From: Cellvibrio sp. PSBB006 | GTDB lineage: Bacteria; Pseudomonadota; Gammaproteobacteria; Pseudomonadales; Cellvibrionaceae | Assembly (NCBI RefSeq): GCF_002162135.1 | Contig: NZ_CP021382.1 | Span: 992,001 to 1,056,000 of the forward strand | Direction of reading: 5' to 3' | Length of the DNA: 64,000 bases | Shown: one piece after another, positions 26,985 through 34,460 of the stretch | How positions within the stretch are numbered: position 1 is the first letter of the stretch | How the letters are laid out: the number at the start of each line of letters is the position of its first letter | Program-made: the position numbers and the translations under genes | Notes under the pieces: generated by a model | What the model saw: the letters and a program-made list of their open reading frames with translations, nothing else | Database searches by the model: none | What the model was told of the DNA's origin: nothing

Positions 26985-29819
26985 TTACTGAGTAAATCTT
27001 GCCAGATCTGCAACCGAAATCGCGTCATCAGCGGCATAAACACCCACTTGATAATCACCCAAACCGTAAAGTCTAAAGCTTAGCGCGCGATAGTTATTCA
27101 TATAAACCGCACCTACACCAGCTGCTGGATCTAGCAATATTTCTATCTCCACCCCTTCCTGTGTATTAAGTGGCGCATTAACTACCGGGTTATCCGGATT
27201 GCTTGCATCCCCCTCGAGGTAGAAAATTGCCTGATTGTTAGCGGCATCGATATTGATCATTGCCAACTCACTCGTATCAGCGTGGCGCAATTGAATGCCA
27301 AAGCTTGCATTCGCGTTCGCGCTAGTCACGTGCATGGACAAGCGATTTTTTTCACCCAGTTCCATTAACGTAAAGTGTCCATTAGGGGTCAAATCAACCG
27401 CGGTTAGATTATCAGTCGCGCCTTCGGCAATAACACGTGTTAATTCAACGGGCGTCGCCAGGCCGGTGCGCAATTTATCAGGCAATGCGACAATCAACTC
27501 GCCGTTATCCTGTTTGTGTACCTGATGCACCATCAGATCCCCACCCCACACAGGTCCACCAGAATTATTGCGGCCATTTTTATGGGTAACCCAGCCAAAC
27601 AGCAAACGCTCTTCTGCGCTACCTGCCGTGCGTGCCGCATAAAATGCTTTACCATCCAAAGCATCATAAGCCGGCTTGATCCAGGTCTCACCGGACTGCT
27701 GCAAATACTTGACTTGGCGGGAACTATCGCGCTGATCGGAATACACCATGAAGGGCGTTCCCTGTAGACTGAAATAATCCGGCACTTCCAGATTGAGCGG
27801 TGACACTTCAGTGTACAGGGGCGTTGCTGCAGACCAACTATTTAAATCGTCCGAGGTGTACAAACCTATCGCTGCTTGCGACGTATAGCGAGAGGTAATC
27901 AACATCCAATATTTTTGTGCGGCTTCATTCCAAAAGACAAGCGGATCGCGAAAATCAAAATCGCTGTAACCGGAAGAACCCGAAAAAGTATTAGCTGTTT
28001 GAAGCGTCCAATTTACCAAGGTCTTGTCTGTAGCGGTTGCATGCATAACTGCCTCAACCGGAGAAATACTGGTATTATGGCCGGTATAAAACAAATGGGG
28101 CTCACCCTCCTGATCCTGCAACACACTTCCCGAACCCACCCAGCGATCTCGTGCCGCTGCATCGCCAGATGCGCGAATCACTTCCTGCGGATAAGTTGAC
28201 GTTAAGAGATCGTCAGTTTTAACCAGATACCAAGGGTGAAATCCACTGTTTTGCAGGTAGTAGATGTAGTAGACACCATCTTTGTAAAACGGATTAGGGT
28301 CTCCGAGATCTAACACCAATGGTTGCTCGTGCCCGGCTGGGGTACTGATTACACTATCCGTTGCTGGCGTAGCGGCCGCACTATTAGCCTGCCTAAATTC
28401 ATCTAGCAAAATAAATGGAAATGAACCGTCATCGCTGCTGTTGTCATGTGCATCAATAATTTCTATAACTGCAGCCTGCCCCATCAAACCGGACACATCC
28501 CAAGTCGCCCAGGACAACTCTGCTTCCAAACCATTGCCTGTTGCATGACGGACAATTTTTCCGTTTACGCGAAGCACTACCGCCGTCGCATTCTCGCTGT
28601 CAAAACGGTTGGTACCGCCACCAACCAGAAAATTTATGTAAGGCGACGTAATCGCAAAGGTGGGTGTATGCAACCTGCCAGTAGCCTCCCAACCGTAATA
28701 ACTTCCAACATTATCCTGGCTGTTTGCGAAAGCCTGACCGTAGCTCGCAAACACCCGATCCCCCAACTTATTGGTGATATCACCCGCCCACTGACCGCCA
28801 TCAAAACGTAAAAAATCACCACTCGCCAAAAAACTGTGGTTTTGGTAGGTGTCGTAACCGCCGCAACAAAACTCAAAGCCGGCGATGTTTTGTTCCGCGT
28901 TATTCAAGCGCTGAAATAGCGCAGTTCCTGCGGTTTCCGGTGCGGGAACTATGACCAGAGCACTGGTTGAAACCTTGCTCTCGGCGGCCGGTACAACGGC
29001 AGCTTTGTTTGCTGCGCGAAATTCATCAGCCAAAATATAGGCTATCGCGGAATCAGAACTGTCATCCGGGTGAAAATCAATAAATTTAACGGCCGCAGTC
29101 TGCCCCGCCAAATCGGTAACATCCCAGGTATCCCAAGCCACAGCTTTATCGAGATTTTTACCGTGCGACTGACGCACAACAACCCCATCAATCACTAGCA
29201 CCACGGCAGTCGCATTAGCGGCATCAAAACGATTACCACCACCGCCGACGAGAAAATTGATATAGGCTGTATCTATCACAAAGGGCGGGGACATTATTGA
29301 GCCCGTCGCAGCTGGCCCTATCTGTGCCGCAGTGGAATCAAGATCATCGTCAAAGCCATCACCATAGCTTGAGAACACCCGCTCACCAACGGCACCGTTG
29401 ATTTCACTCGCCCAGAAACCGCCGTCAAGCTGTGCAAAATCCCCTGTCGCGTGGGTAAATTCATGCTCTTGATAAGTATCGTACCCCCCACAACAAAACT
29501 CAAAACCTGCAATGTTCTGGTTTTCATCTGATGACCGGACAAACAAGCGCTTACCTTCTGTAGCAGGTTCGTCGGTGATGATCACATCGGTGGTGTCAGC
29601 GCTGCTGGAGCTGCCTGAGCTGTTGGTACTACTTGAACTTCGGGAAGCGATGACATCGTCAACCGTTTGCCCTTCCTCAAGGATAATCAGCGCTACATCA
29701 GAGTCTTTATCGATGGGGTTATCATCACTGCCACAACCCGAAAGCGTTAAAACCAGGGGTAAGATACCTATAAAACAACCTATTGGAGCCAAGAATCCAG
29801 GCTTGCGGATACTGTTCAT
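26985..29819 (-). CDS. Large GH32 lipoprotein with two tandem N-terminal beta-sandwich modules
   Basis: A 944-residue predicted lipoprotein, with lipobox LSGC (Cys29) and a serine linker near 60-75. Two homologous modules follow, at about residues 101-271 and 310-479, each with AGFEFCCGGYDTYQ, YINFLVGGG, NRFD, NATAVVL, TWDV and DEFR. They resemble the YINFL-containing beta-sandwich found before GH32 domains of bacterial levanases and inulinases. The GH32 catalytic part starts near 495; predicted catalytic residues are Asp507 in LGDPNPF, Asp625 in FDFRDPL and Glu678 in LEVPDYF. The WMNDPNG box is thus altered. A C-terminal beta-sandwich closes the protein. Surface anchoring suggests initial fructan attack or binding before SusCD uptake. 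Confidence 0.9.
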   Translation of the reverse strand: MNSIRKPGFLAPIGCFIGILPLVLTLSGCGSDDNPIDKDSDVALIILEEGQTVDDVIASRSSSSTNSSGSSSSADTTDVIITDEPATEGKRLFVRSSDENQNIAGFEFCCGGYDTYQEHEFTHATGDFAQLDGGFWASEINGAVGERVFSSYGDGFDDDLDSTAAQIGPAATGSIMSPPFVIDTAYINFLVGGGGNRFDAANATAVVLVIDGVVVRQSHGKNLDKAVAWDTWDVTDLAGQTAAVKFIDFHPDDSSDSAIAYILADEFRAANKAAVVPAAESKVSTSALVIVPAPETAGTALFQRLNNAEQNIAGFEFCCGGYDTYQNHSFLASGDFLRFDGGQWAGDITNKLGDRVFASYGQAFANSQDNVGSYYGWEATGRLHTPTFAITSPYINFLVGGGTNRFDSENATAVVLRVNGKIVRHATGNGLEAELSWATWDVSGLMGQAAVIEIIDAHDNSSDDGSFPFILLDEFRQANSAAATPATDSVISTPAGHEQPLVLDLGDPNPFYKDGVYYIYYLQNSGFHPWYLVKTDDLLTSTYPQEVIRASGDAAARDRWVGSGSVLQDQEGEPHLFYTGHNTSISPVEAVMHATATDKTLVNWTLQTANTFSGSSGYSDFDFRDPLVFWNEAAQKYWMLITSRYTSQAAIGLYTSDDLNSWSAATPLYTEVSPLNLEVPDYFSLQGTPFMVYSDQRDSSRQVKYLQQSGETWIKPAYDALDGKAFYAARTAGSAEERLLFGWVTHKNGRNNSGGPVWGGDLMVHQVHKQDNGELIVALPDKLRTGLATPVELTRVIAEGATDNLTAVDLTPNGHFTLMELGEKNRLSMHVTSANANASFGIQLRHADTSELAMINIDAANNQAIFYLEGDASNPDNPVVNAPLNTQEGVEIEILLDPAAGVGAVYMNNYRALSFRLYGLGDYQVGVYAADDAISVADLARFTQ

Positions 29820-30072
29820 TAGATGACCTCATTATTATTTATGTAATTATTAACTTACACTGATTAAGTTATTAAATAATAGTGATCATCAAAAAGCTCT
29901 GTCAAGGAAATTTTATAGCCAGGTATTTTAGGACTAAAATACAAGTAAAGATTGAAAAATTCATTACTAAAATACACACATAACGAAAAGAAACACTGAT
30001 TTACTTAAATAGTTACAAAGAAACCAGGCTTCAGTCTCTTAAAACGAGGGATTTTCATGCTCAACAGACCGT

Positions 30073-30642
30073 CTACATCTTGGTCAACACTTCTTTAACC
30101 GTTTTACTGAGCCATTCAATTTGAGATTTCAATTCTTTTCTCTCCAGGTCTACACGGTCGAGCAATCGTCTATAACAGTCGTCATAATCATCACCATTCA
30201 ACACATCCAATTGCCGGGCAAAGTCCGCCAGCATACCCGTCATATCGCGCAGGCCATCCATAACCATGCGTTCACCATTGGATAAGTCCCGCACCAGGTT
30301 TTCTAATGCAGACACTTGTCCCACAGCAATAGAACCCTTAAGCGACGAAAATACATCCTGAAATCGATCCGCAAGACCATACAATCCAGCACACACTTTA
30401 AACTGGTTGTAGGTGTCCATCAGCTTCATGGGCGCGGAGTAAAGATGATCGAGTAGTTCCGGGCGCGGCTTTATGCGTGATACACCATCCAGGTAAAAAA
30501 TCGCCATCGTCAATGACCTTTCCAGCTCTGATTGGAGCTCAAGTACGATCTCGCGTATTTCCTTACGATTTTCACGGTTGATCTTGGGCAGGCTGGTAGC
30601 CAGATCCATTAATGCTTTGCGTATCTCGTCGAACAGGGCCAT
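30073..30642 (-). CDS. Hypothetical helical protein, downstream of the radical SAM operon
   Basis: A 189-residue protein that I do not recognise. It looks all-helical and soluble, with heptad-like stretches at the N-terminus (IREIVLELQSELERSL) and C-terminus (DRVDLERKELKSQIEWLSKT), so a coiled-coil or helical bundle is likely. It has no signal peptide, no membrane segment and one cysteine pair too far apart to suggest metal binding. The start ATG is preceded by a strong CGGAGGTG. It lies 106 bp after the DUF4130 gene on the same strand, so it could be the third gene of the SOS-controlled operon, although the gap allows an independent promoter. Confidence 0.75.
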   Translation of the reverse strand: MALFDEIRKALMDLATSLPKINRENRKEIREIVLELQSELERSLTMAIFYLDGVSRIKPRPELLDHLYSAPMKLMDTYNQFKVCAGLYGLADRFQDVFSSLKGSIAVGQVSALENLVRDLSNGERMVMDGLRDMTGMLADFARQLDVLNGDDYDDCYRRLLDRVDLERKELKSQIEWLSKTVKEVLTKM

Positions 30643-30748
30643 TTGACACCTCCGAAGGTAGATTCCTTTATCTATTAGGATAAACAGTAAATACCAAGGC
30701 CAAGCATTTCGCCACTGGAGCGCGTCGCTTTACGACCAACGGACGAGG

Positions 30749-31531
30749 TTATTTCCTACCCACCTGCTTCTCAATCAAATACTTCCAGTATCGCCTCGGC
30801 ATATGGCGCAAGTGCAATTTAATGTTGCGCCGTTCCTGGATCGTAACCGACTGGAAATATTGCTTCCATAATTGTTGGTATTGGTCCTCAAGACCGTCAA
30901 GGGAAGAGTTAACAGCGGCGTTAACCGTAGCGAAGGAAAGGATATCTGAACTAGCATCAATAAAAGACAGGTTATTCACATCGTAATACAACCCATAATG
31001 CCGGCGCGTATCAAAGATAACCCAAGGCTGGTCAGCGTAACGTCGTTGAAAGTGATCGCCGATTAAGGGAATCACATTAAAATCAGGGCTGATAACCGCG
31101 TAGTAAATATCGTTATCAGCTTTTTGAAAACGTACAAACGCGTGCATACGATGCACTTCGCGGCTGATCATCTTTTTGACCTGCGCGCTGTAAAGCACAT
31201 CCGGGTTGGCAAAGTTTTCGAGGATATTGGGGTCGTTCTGGCGAACCAGTAACCGCACCAGCCGATAAATACGCAACTCTATTCCCGCCAGTTCAGACAG
31301 GAATAATTGATAAACCAGTTCCCCGCCCACGCCATCTGAACGCGCGTCTATACCTTTGATAACCCGTTCAGCTTTGGTGGTATCCGTCTGGACTGGACGC
31401 AGGTCTTCAAGCAGCGACGCTTGATAGATTTCCTCATTGACGATATCTATCGGCTCGCAGCGATCGGCAAAGCATTCAAAGATGGCCGTCAGCAAACCAT
31501 CAAAACTGCCGTCATACAGATAGAGGCTCAC
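30749..31531 (-). CDS. DUF4130-containing protein of the radical SAM-linked DNA metabolism pair (TIGR03915-like)
   Basis: A 260-residue protein starting MSLYLYDGSFDGLLTAIFEC, the signature opening of the TIGR03915/DUF4130 family, followed by helices such as ELVYQLFLSELAGIELRIYR. The later part has FVRFQKADNDIYYAVISPDF, WVIFDTRRHYGLYYD and the closing HLRHMPRRYWKYLIEKQ, all typical. In many genomes this protein carries a C-terminal uracil-DNA-glycosylase-like domain; here the protein ends before it. The family is always found beside a radical SAM protein and is presumed to act in DNA repair or modification; its chemistry is unknown. It is 3 bp after the radical SAM gene, so translation is coupled. 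Confidence 0.9.
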   Translation of the reverse strand: MSLYLYDGSFDGLLTAIFECFADRCEPIDIVNEEIYQASLLEDLRPVQTDTTKAERVIKGIDARSDGVGGELVYQLFLSELAGIELRIYRLVRLLVRQNDPNILENFANPDVLYSAQVKKMISREVHRMHAFVRFQKADNDIYYAVISPDFNVIPLIGDHFQRRYADQPWVIFDTRRHYGLYYDVNNLSFIDASSDILSFATVNAAVNSSLDGLEDQYQQLWKQYFQSVTIQERRNIKLHLRHMPRRYWKYLIEKQVGRK

Positions 31532-31534
31532 AGC

Positions 31535-32779
31535 TCACCCGAACAGGCTCAGCTGCGGCGTCTGTCGCGCAACCGACTCACTCGACAGAATCATCTGGCG
31601 TAACCGACCGGCTTCATAATCTTTATGTTGATATTGGCTGCCGGGGCAGGTAATGAAAAAACGTGCGCGTTTCAAGGCGACGCCCATCCGCTGTAAATGA
31701 TCCAGATTGAGCCGCTGATGCACGCGGGATTTCACAATCTTCATGGCTGACTTCACGCCGATACCGGGTACGCGCAAGATCATCTCGTAATCCGCTTTAT
31801 TAATATCCACCGGGAATTTTTCCGGATGACGCAAGGCATAACTGACCTTCGGGTCCACCTCCAGATCGAGATTGGGATGCGCTTCGCTGACAATTTCGTC
31901 TACGGAAAAATGATAAAAACGCAGCAGCCAATCCGCCTGGTACACGCGATTTTCACGCACCAACGGCGGCGCCTTTAATACCGGCACACGATTATCCGTC
32001 GCAATGGGCACATAACCGGAGTAATACACACGCTTGAGGCGTTGCTGTTTATATAAACCATCCGCCAGATTAAGAATCTGCAAATCACTTTCCGGTGAAG
32101 CGCCGACAATGAGTTGCGTACTCTGCCCCGCCGGTAAAAATAAGGGCGTTTTCCTGATATGCTTTTTCTCGTCCTTGTAGCGATCTTTCTCATCGCTCAA
32201 GTAGTTCATCGGTGTGATGATATCCGGGTAGTTTTTCTCGGGAGCCACTTTCTTCAGGCTCACTTCGGAGGGAATTTCAATATTAACGCTCAGTCGATCC
32301 GAATAAAGCCCTGCCTCATGCAACAACTCCGGGCTCGCACCGGGGATCGCTTTTAAATGAATATAGCCATTAAAGTTATGTTGTTGGCGCAAGGTTTTCG
32401 CCACGCGCACCAGGCGCTCCATGGTGTAATCTGCGCTCTTGAAAATCCCTGAGCTGAGAAACAACCCCTCAATATAATTGCGACGGTAAAAATTGATGGT
32501 GAGATCAACCACCTCCTCTACCGTAAACGCCGCGCGACGCACATCATTACTGCGCCGGCTTACACAATAGGCGCAGTCATAGATACAGTGATTGGTAAAC
32601 AGGATTTTCAGCAAGGAAACGCAGCGGCCGTCCTCGGTATAGCTGTGGCAAATACCCATGCCATCCGAATTGCCCAACCCTTTATTGTGATTGGCACGTT
32701 TGCTGCCACTGGACGAACAGGAGGCATCGTATTTTGCGGCGCCGGATAAAATTGTTAATTTTTCGAGGGTGCGACTCAT
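31535..32779 (-). CDS. Putative DNA modification/repair radical SAM protein (TIGR03916-like)
   Basis: A 414-residue radical SAM enzyme. The cluster motif is NHCIYDCAYC, with Cys-x3-Cys-x2-Cys spacing, preceded by the family-specific GICHSYTEDGRCVSLLKILF. Later conserved parts are GLFLSSGIFKSADYTMERLV, GYIHLKAIPGASPELLHEAG and SVNIEIPSE. The C-terminal third has a helix-hairpin-helix-like stretch, INKADYEMILRVPGIGVKSA, suggesting DNA contact. The family is linked by gene neighbourhood to DUF4130/UDG proteins and is regarded as a DNA repair or modification system of unknown reaction. The gene has a near-ideal LexA box 23 bp upstream, which gives direct sequence support for a damage-inducible role. 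Confidence 0.92.
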   Translation of the reverse strand: MSRTLEKLTILSGAAKYDASCSSSGSKRANHNKGLGNSDGMGICHSYTEDGRCVSLLKILFTNHCIYDCAYCVSRRSNDVRRAAFTVEEVVDLTINFYRRNYIEGLFLSSGIFKSADYTMERLVRVAKTLRQQHNFNGYIHLKAIPGASPELLHEAGLYSDRLSVNIEIPSEVSLKKVAPEKNYPDIITPMNYLSDEKDRYKDEKKHIRKTPLFLPAGQSTQLIVGASPESDLQILNLADGLYKQQRLKRVYYSGYVPIATDNRVPVLKAPPLVRENRVYQADWLLRFYHFSVDEIVSEAHPNLDLEVDPKVSYALRHPEKFPVDINKADYEMILRVPGIGVKSAMKIVKSRVHQRLNLDHLQRMGVALKRARFFITCPGSQYQHKDYEAGRLRQMILSSESVARQTPQLSLFG

Positions 32780-32802
32780 GGCAGACTACCAAGACCTGGA
32801 TA

Positions 32803-32822
32803 TACTGTATGCAAATACAGTA
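32803..32822 (-). promoter_or_regulatory. LexA (SOS) box in the promoter of the radical SAM/DUF4130 operon
   Basis: TACTGTAT-GCAA-ATACAGTA matches the gammaproteobacterial LexA consensus (CTGT-N8-ACAG) with all core bases. The symmetry extends to 13-bp arms over 32798-32827. It lies 23 bp upstream of the radical SAM start codon. A minus-strand -35-like TTGACG (complement of 32840-32845) with TATACT or TACTGT at 15-17 bp places the box over the -10 element, as in repressed SOS promoters. Confidence 0.92.
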
Positions 32823-32938
32823 TATCCAATAGTGCATGGCGTCAAGCCTTAAAATCCTGGCGTCGGAGGGGGCTAGCTTTGCAAGGACGTGGGCACGACA
32901 TTGCCAATACCCTACTCCTTCAATACATTATATTTACT

Positions 32939-34117
32939 TCATGATTCAACGACATAGGACAAACAGCTTCTTGAATCAACATGATTATCCCAGTACATTT
33001 GATGGGCTCTCACGCCATAAAACATCAACATTTGAAAGAATGATATTCTTTTTGGGTTTATCATATTATAGGTAACGTCAATGCACTGATGCCTTTCCCA
33101 GAACTGTTCCGAACCAATAAAAGCAAGCTTCTTAGCTGGGTTACCATCAAACTTTGTAGACAAGACATCAAGATCAGAATTGATATTAATCCACACAGGC
33201 AAAGATACACCTGAATGCTTTCTGTCATTAAAATAATTTGACCAATAAATTTCTATAAAATCAAATGGACACCCAATAGTAACTAACCTGGTCACATTAT
33301 TTTTAATCCTGTAACTTGGCTCCGCTTCATATGGAAATAATGCGTCCAGGGCCAATACCGACCCAAAGCTATAAGCATGAATCTCGAATGTAATATCAGT
33401 ACCCTCTTCAGACATCACCTCAATCAAACGACTAAGCTTTCCCATCATTAGCAATCTTTGATCGCCTGCACTTAAATATTGATTTGCGCCAATATATTCG
33501 GCTGCCATCTCTGAAAATACATTTTTAGACCGTGGCATAAATAACATGAAACCGGAAAACGAAACCAGGATTGCCTGAAAAATGCCTTCCCAGTCTTTAA
33601 TGTAACCGCTTAAATAATTCAGCTGATGGTGATCAGCCATAATACTTGCAATAAAACTCAGCAATGATGGCACCAAAAGAATAAGGTACACCGCCAGGAA
33701 GCAGTAAATAACCATAAAATATAGTGCTTGAATTTTTGACTTCTTGCTAACACCGTCACCAAATGACAACAGCGACTTAAACACCGAACCCAATCGAGAA
33801 ACCAGAATAATCAAAAGGGGTATAAACCGATATAGAATATTGGACCCGCTCAACTTCCCCGTCAAAAATCTCCCATACTTAAATTCATAAAGCCGATAAA
33901 TTTCTTCTTCTGAATTAACATCCATTTCAAATATGCTAACAACGCCGGCCGTGGTTCCATCCACATCATATTCTCTATCAGCCGATTCGATACGGTATTT
34001 TTTTGAAGGATCAGGATTCTGCTCATCAATAGCCTTCATCATTCTCAATGCATAAGCTTTTAAAGAAATATCCAGATGCTCATGCCCTAATCCCGGAAGA
34101 TAAATTATTCTCTTCAA
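32939..34117 (-). CDS. Membrane-associated alpha/beta-hydrolase-like protein, function unknown
   Basis: A 392-residue protein beginning MKRIIYLPGLGHEHLDISLK, as in alpha/beta hydrolases where the first strand leads to the oxyanion loop. Two to four hydrophobic segments lie at about residues 95-110, 128-160 and 182-200, within what would be the lid insertion. A nucleophile-elbow-like HAYSFGSVLALDAL (AYSFG in place of GxSxG) follows. A late YWDNH could supply the catalytic histidine and INSDLDVLS the acid. This reads as a lipase-like or effector-like hydrolase anchored in the inner membrane. Base composition is clearly more AT-rich than its neighbours, suggesting acquisition. I know of no characterised homologue, and the gene stands alone. 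Confidence 0.6.
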   Translation of the reverse strand: MKRIIYLPGLGHEHLDISLKAYALRMMKAIDEQNPDPSKKYRIESADREYDVDGTTAGVVSIFEMDVNSEEEIYRLYEFKYGRFLTGKLSGSNILYRFIPLLIILVSRLGSVFKSLLSFGDGVSKKSKIQALYFMVIYCFLAVYLILLVPSLLSFIASIMADHHQLNYLSGYIKDWEGIFQAILVSFSGFMLFMPRSKNVFSEMAAEYIGANQYLSAGDQRLLMMGKLSRLIEVMSEEGTDITFEIHAYSFGSVLALDALFPYEAEPSYRIKNNVTRLVTIGCPFDFIEIYWSNYFNDRKHSGVSLPVWININSDLDVLSTKFDGNPAKKLAFIGSEQFWERHQCIDVTYNMINPKRISFFQMLMFYGVRAHQMYWDNHVDSRSCLSYVVES

Positions 34118-34460
34118 TGTTTTCTCCTGCTATTTCTACAATAACCAAGGCTGCTATGAAAACCACGCTGGCAGAATACATAAAAATCCAATATAGCAAT
34201 CTAAAGCGAGCATTTCGCCCGCGTTGATTGATCAGAGTGAGGGATAAGAATCAGTACCTAATCGCACATCCCTTTGTCAACGAATACCCTGGAGACCTAG
34301 ACCGACTTACCATCGATACATTGAGTAAAGACTATAGATTTGCATTGCGCCAATCAAAATCAAATCAACCCGGATGCGACGCAGGCATGGTACATTCAGG
34401 TGCACATACCTGCGTCACGCATGGATTAACTACAAAACCGAATAATATTTTAAGCAAAGA
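34118..34460. other. Intergenic region with an imperfect hairpin
   Basis: No convincing gene is seen in these 343 bp; an open frame at 34228-34476 lacks a ribosome-binding site, domain signs and protein-like composition. An imperfect inverted repeat spans 34374-34422, with perfect inner arms GACGCAGG (34378-34385) and CCTGCGTC (34409-34416) and a two-base bulge before further pairing of ATGC with GCAT. It may be a remnant of a repeat element or a hairpin beyond the end of the convergent chitinase gene region. Confidence 0.45.

Noticed and set aside
24251..30048. The 10-mer CTTAAAACGA occurring at 24251 and 30039 as a shared operator
   Set aside because: Only the first copy is part of a palindrome; the second has no symmetry and a chance match is plausible in AT-rich DNA.
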